Source: Microbacterium testaceum (GTDB lineage: Bacteria > Actinomycetota > Actinomycetes > Actinomycetales > Microbacteriaceae). From it: 46,885 nucleotides of DNA. The stretch's first letter is position 1; every line of letters starts with the position of its first letter. Under the pieces are notes generated by a model. That model did not search any database. It was not told where the DNA came from and saw only the letters and a program-made list of their open reading frames with translations. Below are positions 33,350 through 41,649 of this stretch, in pieces. The translations under genes and the position numbers were made by a program. The DNA lies in NCBI RefSeq assembly GCF_006539145.1, contig NZ_BJML01000015.1, positions 1 through 46,885 on the forward strand, read 5' to 3'.

Positions 33350-34207
33350 TCAGAGGGGCGTCGCCGAGCCCCGCACGACGATGCCACCGGATGCCGGAAC
33401 CTCGACGTCCAGCACGCTCGGTCGACCGATGTGCCGGCCCTGCCGGACGGTGAACCCGAACGGAGCCGGGAGGCCGACGCGGTCGCGCAGATACGCGCCG
33501 AGCGACGCCGCCGCGGAGCCCGTCGCGGGGTCCTCGGTGATGTCGGCCACCGGGAAGAGATTCCTCGCCTCGATCACCACGCCGTCGGCGATCGCAGCGT
33601 CGACATGGACGACGATGATCGTGCCCTTCCATCCGCGCTCGTCGAGCAGAGCGCGCACGGGTGCGGGCGCGAACGTGAAGGAATCGAACGTGTGCTGCTC
33701 CCGCACGGCGACGACCGGGTGCAGGTTGCCCGCGAACGATTGGGCCAGCGGCATCCGCTCGTCGAGGTCCGCGTGAGAGAGCCCGAGAAGGCTGAGCAGG
33801 CGGTCGGCGACGTCTGCTTCGAGGTCGACGACGTACGGCTCGACGCTCGTGAATCCGGCCGTCACACGCCCCTCTGCTCCGCGCTCGGTCGTCACTTCGA
33901 CGACCCCGGCGGGGGTGTCGAACACGAACGACCCCGGCCCCTCGACCTCGGCGAGCGCGACGGCGGTCGCGACGGTCGCGTGCCCGCAGAACGGCACCTC
34001 ATCGTCAGGCGAGAAGTAGCGCACGGCGACGCGGCGCCCCTCGCGGGCGCCCACGAACGCGGTCTCGGGATGCCCCAGGTCGGCCGCGATCCGCCGCATC
34101 TCCGCGTCGCTGAGACCCACGGCATCCAGGACCACACCCGCGGGATTGCCGCCGCCGGGCTCGGCGGCGAAAGCGAGGAGTTCGAGGACGTCAGGGGTGG
34201 GGGTCAT
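33350..34207 (-). CDS. PhzF-family isomerase/epimerase
   Basis: 285-aa protein with the two-lobed diaminopimelate-epimerase-like fold of PhzF. GNPAGVVLDA (20-29), HPETAFV with the catalytic-type Glu48, PFCGHATVATA and DPATGSAAASLGAYL are family signatures. PhzF itself isomerises a phenazine precursor; most relatives have unknown substrates. ATG 34207 is preceded by GGAAG. It is the last intact gene of the GC-rich catabolic region; the following 0.85 kb is degenerate DNA. Confidence 0.88.
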   Translation of the reverse strand: MTPTPDVLELLAFAAEPGGGNPAGVVLDAVGLSDAEMRRIAADLGHPETAFVGAREGRRVAVRYFSPDDEVPFCGHATVATAVALAEVEGPGSFVFDTPAGVVEVTTERGAEGRVTAGFTSVEPYVVDLEADVADRLLSLLGLSHADLDERMPLAQSFAGNLHPVVAVREQHTFDSFTFAPAPVRALLDERGWKGTIIVVHVDAAIADGVVIEARNLFPVADITEDPATGSAAASLGAYLRDRVGLPAPFGFTVRQGRHIGRPSVLDVEVPASGGIVVRGSATPL

Positions 34208-34575
34208 GACTCGATTCTTCCGCAGGGCGCCCGATGACCGAGGGGGCCACCCGCGTTCTCGTGGCCTGCACCGGGCGCCCGCGCGGCATGCGCACGGGCG
34301 GGCTACGACAGCGGTCGCGACCGCCCGGGAATCACGCTCGACGCGGAACTCAGCGCGGCTCGGCCCCCAGGTGCAGCACGGCCTCGGGGTGCTGTGCGCC
34401 TCGCGGGCCGTCCAATGGAGCGCGCGACGACCCACGCTGGCCTCGAGCTCATGCGAGATCTCGTCCCACGCGTGATAGCGCGCGTCGTCGAAGTCCCCGC
34501 GCAGGTCGAGAGAAGTGCGCCTCGCCCGGGACGACGTTGCCGGCTCCCGGGAAAGCCTTGAGCTTGCCGTCCGAC

Positions 34576-34726
34576 TTCATCGCTGAAAGACGAGCAGCCG
34601 GCCAAAAGCTCGGCGGACTCCCCCAATGCATCACCGACAGCCAGATCCGCCCTGGTCGACGCAGGCCAGACCGCCGCGCAGGTCTTCCGAGCACTGGGCA
34701 TGTCCCGAGCCACGGTCTACCGCTGA
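34576..34726 (+). pseudogene. Serine recombinase (resolvase/invertase) C-terminal remnant, frameshifted
   Basis: One frame reads FIAERRAAGQKLGG and ITDSQIR, the linker and start of the resolvase C-terminal helix-turn-helix. After a frameshift near 34650 another frame continues ALVDAGQTAAQVFRAL and GMSRATVYR before a TGA at 34724-34726. Together they match the end of Hin/Tn3-resolvase-like proteins. The catalytic domain is absent, so this is a dead fragment. Confidence 0.68.
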
Positions 34727-34750
34727 TCGCTCGCTCTCAAACAGAGTGAC

Positions 34751-34776
34751 TCTCACTTACACAACCCCAAGTGAGA
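34751..34776. repeat. Short inverted repeat in the junction region
   Basis: TCTCACTT (34751-34758) and AAGTGAGA (34769-34776) are perfect 8-bp arms; a related CACTTGAGAT follows at about 34793. It may be a relic of a transposon end or recombinase site. Confidence 0.4.
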
Positions 34777-34845
34777 TCCGTTTCGCACACCCCACTTGAG
34801 ATGCCGTCAGCCACCAGCTGACCACGGTCATGAGGCACAGCCGGA

Positions 34846-34886
34846 TGTCTCATCTAGCGATCCCTATCCGGACAGCTTCTGAGACA
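34846..34886. repeat. TGTCTCA/TGAGACA inverted repeat
   Basis: TGTCTCA (34846-34852) and TGAGACA (34880-34886) enclose ATCCGGACAG-like sequence. Such ends occur in insertion sequences, but no transposase is present. Confidence 0.35.
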
Positions 34887-35008
34887 GGGGGCGCGTGACG
34901 TCGACGCGTCGATGTGTGCGACTTCGTGAGTTCTGAATGGACTCTTCCCCTTCCCCCTGGCCCACCTCGTTCGCACGACGGTCGCCGAACCCACTACGGT
35001 GAACACCG

Positions 35009-35022
35009 AAGCTTCGAAGCTT
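35009..35022. promoter_or_regulatory. 14-bp perfect palindrome before the secreted-protein gene
   Basis: AAGCTTCGAAGCTT is fully self-complementary and lies 36 nt before the ATG at 35059. It sits where an operator or a -35 region would be; TAACACTTATGAC follows as a possible -10 area. Confidence 0.5.
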
Positions 35023-35058
35023 TGATGTAACACTTATGACCTAACTGGGGGGACCGCA

Positions 35059-35514
35059 ATGTTCGATAAGAAAGCCACTCGTAAGCCTTTTCGACGGTTC
35101 ATCGCCGGAGCAGCCGCAACTGCGGCACTGGCTGTGGCGAGCGTAGTCGCGGTGGCGACGCCGGCGATGGCCGCCCCGGGCGGTTGTCCTTCGGGCCAGA
35201 CCTGCCTTTGGAAGGACATCAACTACACGACGGGCGGCGTCGACTGGATCTACTTCGTCTACACGAACGGTGCCAACGATCTACGTAACTACCAGTGGTC
35301 CTTCAACGGGACTGTCAACGACAACGTCTCGTCCTGGTACAACAACGGCAACACCGAGGCCAGCTTCATTTTCGATAACCTGAACTTCCAGGGACAGCTG
35401 TCTTACCTGCCCATCAAGTTCGGCAGAGATAACCTGGGGAACGCAAGCGACCGGGCGACTTCGGCCGGCTTCCGGTTCTGCCTCAACAACCCCACCAGCG
35501 CCAAGTGTGTGTAA
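35059..35514 (+). CDS. Secreted peptidase-inhibitor family I36-like protein
   Basis: 151-aa exported protein. A Sec signal peptide ends near residue 38 (TPAMAA), preceded by basic residues and a long Ala/Val core. The mature 110-residue part has the C-x5-C-LWKDINY start, Asn/Tyr-rich strands and a late Cys pair (FCLNNPTSAKCV), as in I36 (SMPI-like) proteins with a beta/gamma-crystallin fold. These inhibit metalloproteases, or act as secreted structural or antagonistic proteins. GGGGGGAC precedes the ATG. It leads a run of genes for a lipoprotein and a MacAB-like exporter, so it may be cargo or a partner; this is inference. Confidence 0.8.
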   Translation: MFDKKATRKPFRRFIAGAAATAALAVASVVAVATPAMAAPGGCPSGQTCLWKDINYTTGGVDWIYFVYTNGANDLRNYQWSFNGTVNDNVSSWYNNGNTEASFIFDNLNFQGQLSYLPIKFGRDNLGNASDRATSAGFRFCLNNPTSAKCV

Positions 35515-35565
35515 AGAGCAAGTGCGCCGGAGAGTGAGCAGTAGTTACGACGGAGATTGAATCGA

Positions 35566-36540
35566 GTGACGAATCGTCGCGCTAACGACAATACGCAAGA
35601 CCGTCGTGCAAAAAAGTCAGTCATCCTCGCCGTGGTGTGTACGGGCGTGATGATGGCCGCCGGGTGCACCCCGGAGACGGAGTCAGCAGGACTCACCGAT
35701 CCGGGTGCCACCTGGCAGGGCGGAAATATCACGAGCTCCACCGCCCCAGGTTCATCGTCCACCGAAACGCGCAACATTGCCCAATGGTCGTTGCCGCTAG
35801 ACGAGTTCGCGCCAGAATTCAGCAACCTTGATAACTATGCGGAGCAGCTGCTCCTGGCCTCCTGCCTTAGCAATGAGAACATCAAGTGGCCGGTGCCGTG
35901 GCAAGACATCGAAGAGCCCACCTCGCCCGTCTTCAATCAAGCGGGTCGCCGGCTGTTCGACCTCGAGATTGCGCAGAAGTACGGCTTTCGCACAAATCTC
36001 GCGCCCTCAAAGAGCTCCGAGCTCTGGGAAGCGTTTGTGACGTATGAGCCGAGCGAGCCGGGTTTCCAGGAGGCTTTCGACACCTGTCTGGAGGGGATCC
36101 GCAAGGAGCACCCCGTGTCGAGCTTTGATGACTCTGTTCTGGTCACCGACCTCATCAGCCAAATCCAGAGCGAAGCGTCTCTGAGCCCTCAGGTGCAGCA
36201 GGCGGCCGACCTCTGGCGGTCTTGCATGCAACCGCTGGGCTTCGGACAGATCCCAGCGAGCCCAAGCGAATTTCCTAGCTCCGAGTTGCTGACTGAACTC
36301 GGTTCTGCCCCTCCGTTCAAAACCATCGAGCCATCAGCCCGCGAGGTAGAGGTAGCGGTGGCGTACGCCGATTGCCTCGACTCCAGTGGATACTCGGCGG
36401 CGCTGTACGAGACGGAGTGGACTTTGCAGTCAGAGGCAATCGAACGTGATCGAGCGAACTTGGATCGCGTACGAGACTCGGTCGAAAGTCGCGAACGTGA
36501 CGTGCGAGCGATCATCGCCGCGAATGCTCCGAGGGCGTGA
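35566..36540 (+). CDS. Lipoprotein of unknown function
   Basis: 324-aa lipoprotein. The N-terminal KKSVILAVVCTGVMMAAGC (about 17-35) is a signal with the lipidated Cys in MAAGC, followed by a Ser/Thr-rich tether. The body is Glu/Ser-rich with scattered Cys residues (LASCLS, FDTCLEG, WRSCMQP, YADCLDS) that may form disulfides, and a helical, possibly coiled C-terminus (SEAIERDRANLDRVRDSVES). GTG 35566 has GGAGA 9 nt upstream; TTG 35557 is too close to that site. It overlaps the exporter-adaptor gene by GTGA. Such proteins accompany peptidoglycan-binding adaptor/ABC pairs in actinobacteria, perhaps as immunity or accessory factors. Confidence 0.75.
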   Translation: MTNRRANDNTQDRRAKKSVILAVVCTGVMMAAGCTPETESAGLTDPGATWQGGNITSSTAPGSSSTETRNIAQWSLPLDEFAPEFSNLDNYAEQLLLASCLSNENIKWPVPWQDIEEPTSPVFNQAGRRLFDLEIAQKYGFRTNLAPSKSSELWEAFVTYEPSEPGFQEAFDTCLEGIRKEHPVSSFDDSVLVTDLISQIQSEASLSPQVQQAADLWRSCMQPLGFGQIPASPSEFPSSELLTELGSAPPFKTIEPSAREVEVAVAYADCLDSSGYSAALYETEWTLQSEAIERDRANLDRVRDSVESRERDVRAIIAANAPRA

Positions 36541-37892
36541 TTCTTCTACGCTCGGGAAGTGACCGAGACGAAAAAGAGGTCGGCGGGGATCCGCGCGATT
36601 CGGGGCGCGGACGTCCGTGGAGGAGACGCCTGCTGATTGGCGGCGCAGTTGGCGGTGCCGTCTTGTTAGTGGCGGCGACATGGTCGCTGGCTTCCATCTT
36701 TCAGTCACCGGCGCAGCGGGAGGCGAATGCTTCCGCGCCGCCGCCGCAGCCAGTGTTCGCTGCCGTCACAAGCGGTGTCCTCGCTGACAAGCGTTCTTAC
36801 CCGGGAGTAGTTGCCTACAGAAGTGAGACGGGATTTGCTTTGCCGGCTGCGCCGGACGCGGTCCGTAGCGTAGTAACAGGCAGGCCGCCCTCCGTTGGAA
36901 GCACCATCGACTCTGGGGATGTGCTGACCGAAGTAAACACAAGACCGGTCTTCGTCGTCGCGTCGCCTTTCCCCTTCTTTCGCGACATCGGCTTCGGGGA
37001 CGAAGGCGCGGATGTCCGAGTCCTGCAAGAGGCCTTGGTGACCCGCGGCTACTTGAATGGCATCGACGAGAGGTACGGCGCTCAAACCGCCCGTGCTGTC
37101 GCACGTTGGTATAAGGATGCGGGGTATCCGGCTCCGACTCGGCAAAGACCCAGCGCGAATGGAACGTCGAACTCTTCGAACTCGTCCAGCGGCTCGGGAA
37201 CCTCGAGCTCCTCGAACTCATCCAGCCGCTCCGACACATCGGAGTCTTCAAACTCGTCCAGCAACGCGGGAACATCGGATTCCACTACTGGCGCAGCGGT
37301 GGAACCGCCGGCGCCGGTGGTCGATGCATTCGTTCCCGTTAGTGAGCTGATGGCCCTTCCATCACTTCCTGGGGTCGTTATCACCGCCCCCGTGATAGGA
37401 GCACAGGTTGGCGGCGACAAGGCTACCGACCTGACGCTTGGTGCAAACACACTGGTTGTACGGGTCGAGTTGCCCGAGGCTGACGCGGCAGGAGTCGCGG
37501 CGGGTGACGTAGTGACGGTGGTCTCGAAATCTGGTCAGGTGGATGCGGTCGTCGAGGCCGTTGATGCGCAGGCGCCAGATGAGAACGGAGGCGCTCGGCC
37601 CAGTGTGCTCAGGGTGGCTCCGAAGAATGAATCCGATGCTCTAGGAGCCGAACGGGGAGAAACGGTCACGGTTCAAGTGTTGAACGCCGTCGTTTCCGGA
37701 GAATTTTTGATAGTTCCTACGACCGCGGTTGTCGGCCGTGGAGAAGGCCGCGGCGTCGTCGTGAAGCGACAGACGGACGGTTCGCTTGCCGAAGTGGCAG
37801 TGACCGTGGCTGGCTCGCTGCGAGGAATGACCGCGGTCGCGGCGGAGGATGCCGGGACGCTGTCCAAGGGCGATGACGTCCGGGTCGGGTGA
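36537..37892 (+). CDS. MacA/HlyD-like membrane-fusion protein with peptidoglycan-binding domain
   Basis: 451-aa membrane-anchored adaptor. A cytoplasmic Arg-rich start and one TM helix (about 31-54) are followed by lipoyl-like strands. A PG_binding_1-like repeat comes next (FGDEGADVRVLQEALVTRG, then YGAQTARAVARWYKDAG, about 150-195). Residues about 202-245 are a low-complexity Ser/Asn/Thr linker made of 12-residue repeats, and the rest is beta-rich HlyD/MacA-like. It should link the ABC permease downstream to the cell wall. GTGA overlap upstream and a 20-nt overlap with the ABC gene show tight coupling. Confidence 0.82.
   Translation: MILLRSGSDRDEKEVGGDPRDSGRGRPWRRRLLIGGAVGGAVLLVAATWSLASIFQSPAQREANASAPPPQPVFAAVTSGVLADKRSYPGVVAYRSETGFALPAAPDAVRSVVTGRPPSVGSTIDSGDVLTEVNTRPVFVVASPFPFFRDIGFGDEGADVRVLQEALVTRGYLNGIDERYGAQTARAVARWYKDAGYPAPTRQRPSANGTSNSSNSSSGSGTSSSSNSSSRSDTSESSNSSSNAGTSDSTTGAAVEPPAPVVDAFVPVSELMALPSLPGVVITAPVIGAQVGGDKATDLTLGANTLVVRVELPEADAAGVAAGDVVTVVSKSGQVDAVVEAVDAQAPDENGGARPSVLRVAPKNESDALGAERGETVTVQVLNAVVSGEFLIVPTTAVVGRGEGRGVVVKRQTDGSLAEVAVTVAGSLRGMTAVAAEDAGTLSKGDDVRVG
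37161..37268 (+). repeat. Three 36-bp in-frame tandem repeats
   Basis: Units at 37161, 37197 and 37233 (a partial fourth from 37269) encode GTSNSSNSSSGS, GTSSSSNSSSRS and DTSESSNSSSNA. Unit length is a multiple of three, so copy-number change would lengthen or shorten the linker without a frameshift. Confidence 0.8.
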
Positions 37893-39897
37893 GGGGCGAC
37901 CGCCCGCGCTGGAGCTGCGAAATGTTTCTCGGCGGTATGCATCGGCACACGCACCGGAGGTATTGGCTCTCGATAACGTCAGCTTGAGAATCAGGCAAGG
38001 CGAGTTCGTGGCGATCGTCGGACCGTCTGGCGGTGGAAAGTCCACCCTGCTCAATGTGCTCGGGCTGCTTGACTATCCCGACAAAGGTGACTATCTGCTC
38101 GACGGTGTACCAATGCCTTCCCGCGAGGGCGCAGTCACGGCACGTGTACGCAGCACCGCTTTTGCGTTCATCTTCCAAGCGTTCCATCTACTGCCAAGCA
38201 GGCCGGTCCTCGACAGCGTTGAGCTGGGGCTGATCTACCGGGGAGTAACAGCCCGGGATCGACCAGCACGAGCCGCGCTGGCGCGAGTGGGGCTTGGAGA
38301 ACGAGCAAATGAGAGAGCGTCCCATCTGTCTGGGGGGCAACAGCAACGGGCAGCAATCGCACGGGCCATCGCGTCGGATGCCCGCATAGTTCTCGCCGAC
38401 GAACCAACCGGGAACCTCGATAGCGAGAACGCGCAGACAATCCTCTCCGAATTGAAAGCACTAAAGGAGGCCGGCGCGACCGTAATCGTCGTGACCCATT
38501 CCGCGGACGTTGCTGCGGCCGCTGATCGTCAGTTGCGCATACAAGACGGCCGGCTCGTATCCGAGACAGTACGAGAGCCATTCGACACAGCAGCAACAGC
38601 AGCGAGGACGAACGGCTCCTTTGCTGGCGATGGGGTCCCGTCGCACACCGCCCAGCGCCCTGCGGATCACCGAGTTACCGATCAGCCGAGTGGATTCGTC
38701 GCTGGGGTTGCGGCGCGGATGAGGCCCGCTGGAACACGGTCACGCCAGCGAGTACAGATGCGAGACATCCTTCGGGATGCATGGCGATCGGTGCGCTCGC
38801 GCCCTGCGCAGACACTATCGCTGTGCCTCGCGGTATCGATCGCTGTCGCGTTGACGCTAACTACGCTGGGGATCTCTACGTCAGCCGGCGCGCAAGTCTC
38901 GTCGGTCTTCGACGCGCAGCTCAATCGCGAGGTGACCGCCACCTGGAACAACGGCCCCACATCGACGGCGGCTGAACTCGCCGACATACCGGCGCAAACA
39001 AACCAGCTCGCGGGCGTGGACGCCGCCGCCGGTGTTCAGGACTTCGACCCAGTGACTGTTGCTGGGGTCGCAGGAGCTCGTGTGGTGCAACCCCACAGCT
39101 ACTCCGGCGATATTCAGACCGCAGCTCGGCTCACCGTTCGGTACCCTTCCTGGCGCACCGATCAGAATGTGAAACCGGGCGAGGTACTGATTGGTGTCCA
39201 ACTCGCTCAGCTTCTTGAGCTCGGTCCGTTGGAGCGCGGCCCCGTCGTCACAATTAACCGCACGTCCTTCCAAGTCGTCGGGATCATCGAGCAATCACCG
39301 CGGCTGCCCCAGCTCCAAGGCGAGCTCCTCGTACCTGAGAACACCCCTGGATTTGTGAATCCGAAAACGACTAGAGCGGTGCTGCTGACAGCGGCTGGCG
39401 CGGCTCAGCAGGTTGCACGGCAGGTACCCATTGCGGTCAACCCTTACTCACCCGAAACCGTGAGTGTTCAGGCCCCCAGTGACGCCAAGGGGCTGCGAGT
39501 CAAAATCGAACAGGGCGTCCAGACCACGCTCATTGCGTTCTCGATACTCGCGATCGTGGTAGCTGTTGCTGCCCTCACCAATGCGATGCTGTTAGCAGTC
39601 ACCGCTCGCCGTGGTGAGATCGGCATGCGCAAAGCCCTCGGCGCGCGCAGCCGTCACGTAGCCTGGCTGCTCGCAGCAGAGTCCGCGTACGTCGGCGCTG
39701 TCGGTGGAGCAGTGGGTCTCGCCCTCGGGTTCGTCGCAGTTCTCGTCATCACCCTCACGCAGCAATGGACTCCGGTCTTTGACATCCGCCTCGGTCCGCT
39801 CGCCGTCGTCGCTGGGATAGTGATCGGTATCCTGGGCGGCACAACTGCCGTTGCCCGGGCCGTCCGGATTCGACCCGCCGACACCCTCCGACAGTGA
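37873..39897 (+). CDS. MacB-like ABC transporter, fused ATPase and permease
   Basis: 674-aa protein. The ATPase (about 1-225) has GPSGGGKST (Walker A), signature LSGGQQQR, Walker B IVLADEP and VTHSADV (H-loop). A Ser/Arg-rich link is followed by TM1 (about 315-340), a large extracellular MacB_PCD-like domain with Asn/Thr-rich strands, and three C-terminal TM helices of the FtsX type, ending ARAVRIRPADTLRQ. MacB-type machines drive export or act as mechanotransmitters with a MacA adaptor, the gene just upstream. ATG 37873 is used because the ATPase fold begins 18 residues later; it overlaps the adaptor gene by 20 nt. Confidence 0.88.
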   Translation: MTSGSGEGRPPALELRNVSRRYASAHAPEVLALDNVSLRIRQGEFVAIVGPSGGGKSTLLNVLGLLDYPDKGDYLLDGVPMPSREGAVTARVRSTAFAFIFQAFHLLPSRPVLDSVELGLIYRGVTARDRPARAALARVGLGERANERASHLSGGQQQRAAIARAIASDARIVLADEPTGNLDSENAQTILSELKALKEAGATVIVVTHSADVAAAADRQLRIQDGRLVSETVREPFDTAATAARTNGSFAGDGVPSHTAQRPADHRVTDQPSGFVAGVAARMRPAGTRSRQRVQMRDILRDAWRSVRSRPAQTLSLCLAVSIAVALTLTTLGISTSAGAQVSSVFDAQLNREVTATWNNGPTSTAAELADIPAQTNQLAGVDAAAGVQDFDPVTVAGVAGARVVQPHSYSGDIQTAARLTVRYPSWRTDQNVKPGEVLIGVQLAQLLELGPLERGPVVTINRTSFQVVGIIEQSPRLPQLQGELLVPENTPGFVNPKTTRAVLLTAAGAAQQVARQVPIAVNPYSPETVSVQAPSDAKGLRVKIEQGVQTTLIAFSILAIVVAVAALTNAMLLAVTARRGEIGMRKALGARSRHVAWLLAAESAYVGAVGGAVGLALGFVAVLVITLTQQWTPVFDIRLGPLAVVAGIVIGILGGTTAVARAVRIRPADTLRQ

Positions 39898-39984
39898 CAC
39901 GCAGCACAGTACGACCGCTCGACTATGAAGCTCTGCCAGCGAGATTCGCGTGAACTCCTAGCGACCGATCGGACAATACAGATT

Positions 39985-40581
39985 GTGAACGTTTCAGACG
40001 GCGAGATCATCACCCGCTCGCTCACAGACCGAGCTGCGTTCGTTGAGGTCTATGACCGCCACGAACGCGTGGTCTATCGATACACCGCGCGTCGGCTTGG
40101 ACAGACATGGGCCGACGACATCACGTCAGAGACGTTCATGGTGGCATTTTCGCGGCGAGACGACTTCGTGGGAGACGACGCGCGTTCGTGGCTTCTGGGG
40201 ATAGCTACGACGCTCATGCGCCGACACGTTCGCGAGGAGGCGAAAGCCTGGAAAGGAATGCTCGCCTCTGACCTCGCGCAGATCGACGTCGACCAGTTCG
40301 ATGAGGCCGACTCGCGCCTGGACGCAACCGGCGCCGTGCGCAAGCTCGGGAAAGCCCTCGCTCGTCTGCCCAGCGGCGATCGCGACGCGCTGCTGCTTCA
40401 CACATTCGCGGACCTTGACTATCTGGGCATCAGCCGCGCGTTGAGCATCCCCATCGGAACCGTGCGGTCGAGATTGAACCGCGCGCGCCGCAAACTGCAA
40501 CAAGCAATCGACCCGGCTCGTGGCCGAGAAATGGAGGAGCACCGTGGACGAAATCTCGCTGCTGCGCCGAGCACGGACTAA
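39985..40581 (+). CDS. ECF-type RNA polymerase sigma factor
   Basis: 198-aa sigma-70-family protein. Region 2 (about 15-75) has FVEVYDRHERVVYRYTARR and ADDITSETFMVAF for -10 recognition and core binding. Region 4 (about 120-175) has LPSGDRDALLLHTFADLDYLG and IPIGTVRSRLNRARRKL, the helix-turn-helix. The GTG at 39985 fits the usual short lead before region 2; an ATG at 39925 would add 20 residues. It overlaps the membrane-protein gene that follows by 38 nt, a common pairing in which the partner acts as a regulator or target. Confidence 0.85.
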   Translation: MNVSDGEIITRSLTDRAAFVEVYDRHERVVYRYTARRLGQTWADDITSETFMVAFSRRDDFVGDDARSWLLGIATTLMRRHVREEAKAWKGMLASDLAQIDVDQFDEADSRLDATGAVRKLGKALARLPSGDRDALLLHTFADLDYLGISRALSIPIGTVRSRLNRARRKLQQAIDPARGREMEEHRGRNLAAAPSTD

Positions 40582-41569
40582 CATTCCCGACCGAACCCCG
40601 AACGAGGTCGCGCGTGGACGCACCGCCTTGGTCAATTTGATCGAGACTCAAGGACCGGTGACTCCGCGAAAGGTAGTCGACACCAATACCGCATCCACCC
40701 TCACCTCGACACGACACCGGCGCCAGGTCACCGCATGGGCGGGTTTTTCGGTGCTGGGCGCTGCCGCGATGGTGATTGCCCTGGTCGTGATCAATCTGGT
40801 GGGAATCCCTGGGTGGCAGGGCGGCGCAGAACCAGCAGCCGCATCAGTTCTCAAATCCGCTGCCGCGGCGACGCTGAACTTCAGCGACCCGGGCGTTGCT
40901 CCCGGACAGTTCTTGCTCGTAAAAACACGGGCTATGTATCTGACGGAAGGGTCTCCCACTGGCGACGTAGAGAATTTTCGCCAGGATCTCTACATCCCAG
41001 CTAATCGGAAGGACGACTGGGTCTGGGTCCGGTTCCCCGATACAACCCCATCCGGGACGGTAGAGGCGGGCCCGAGCCAAACCGCGCGGTTCAAAGGAGG
41101 GCTAACGGAGAACGGCAGTGCGTACGGGTGGGGCTACTACGACGGCACGAAAGTGAACACCGACTACGCGGCCCTGCCGCGCGACCCGCAGCAACTGCTC
41201 ACCAAGATCTATGAGTTCAACGGCACAACTGGGCCCTCACCGGATGGTGAAGCACTCGTATGGATTGCTGACCTGCTCCGGACAGGGACAGTCCCCGCCG
41301 ATCTGCGCGCAGCTCTCTACTCGGCGGCCGCGGCAATCCCAGCCGTCACAATCACCGAGGAACAGGCGACGCTCGACGGAAGAACAGGCGTTGCTATCGG
41401 CCGCGATGAGGGGGCCAGCAACATCCGCCAAGACATCATCATCGACCCATCGACCGGGCAATTCATCGGAGAACGTCAAGTTGTTTTGGCCGACACCGGC
41501 AACATGCCCGCGGGTACGATCCGCGGATCGGCGTCCGTCACCAGCACCGTGGTGGATGCCGCACCGTAG
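40544..41569 (+). CDS. CU044_5270-type membrane protein, partner of the sigma factor
   Basis: 341-aa single-pass protein. The cytoplasmic N-terminus (MDEISLLRRARTNIPDRTP, about 1-65) is followed by one TM helix (about 65-87, AGFSVLGAAAMVIALVVINLVG) and a 250-residue outer domain rich in Trp, Tyr and Asp. This matches the actinobacterial CU044_5270 family, nearly always next to an ECF sigma factor. It may sense an envelope signal and restrain the sigma factor, but it lacks a visible zinc anti-sigma motif. GTG 40544 has GGAGGAG just upstream. Confidence 0.82.
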   Translation: MDEISLLRRARTNIPDRTPNEVARGRTALVNLIETQGPVTPRKVVDTNTASTLTSTRHRRQVTAWAGFSVLGAAAMVIALVVINLVGIPGWQGGAEPAAASVLKSAAAATLNFSDPGVAPGQFLLVKTRAMYLTEGSPTGDVENFRQDLYIPANRKDDWVWVRFPDTTPSGTVEAGPSQTARFKGGLTENGSAYGWGYYDGTKVNTDYAALPRDPQQLLTKIYEFNGTTGPSPDGEALVWIADLLRTGTVPADLRAALYSAAAAIPAVTITEEQATLDGRTGVAIGRDEGASNIRQDIIIDPSTGQFIGERQVVLADTGNMPAGTIRGSASVTSTVVDAAP

Positions 41570-41649
41570 TCGGTACCCTCAGCTCTCCAGAGCAGCGTCT
41601 CACATCCCCGTCCGGGGGCTCGCTCAACTGCTCGTAAACGTTCGCACCT

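Larger units (their letters stand above)
34208..35058. other. Degenerate junction region
   Basis: 851 nt without an intact gene. It contains scraps of coding sequence in several frames, including a frameshifted recombinase tail (34576-34726) and, on the minus strand around 34340-34590, a fragment reading like ARYHAWDEISHELEA that I cannot name. Two short inverted repeats and the promoter of the next gene follow. It looks like the decayed edge of an inserted element. Confidence 0.6.

Noticed and set aside
34234..34749. A 171-codon plus-strand open frame in the junction region
   Set aside because: It strings together fragments of unrelated sequence; only its end resembles a recombinase and it is frameshifted.
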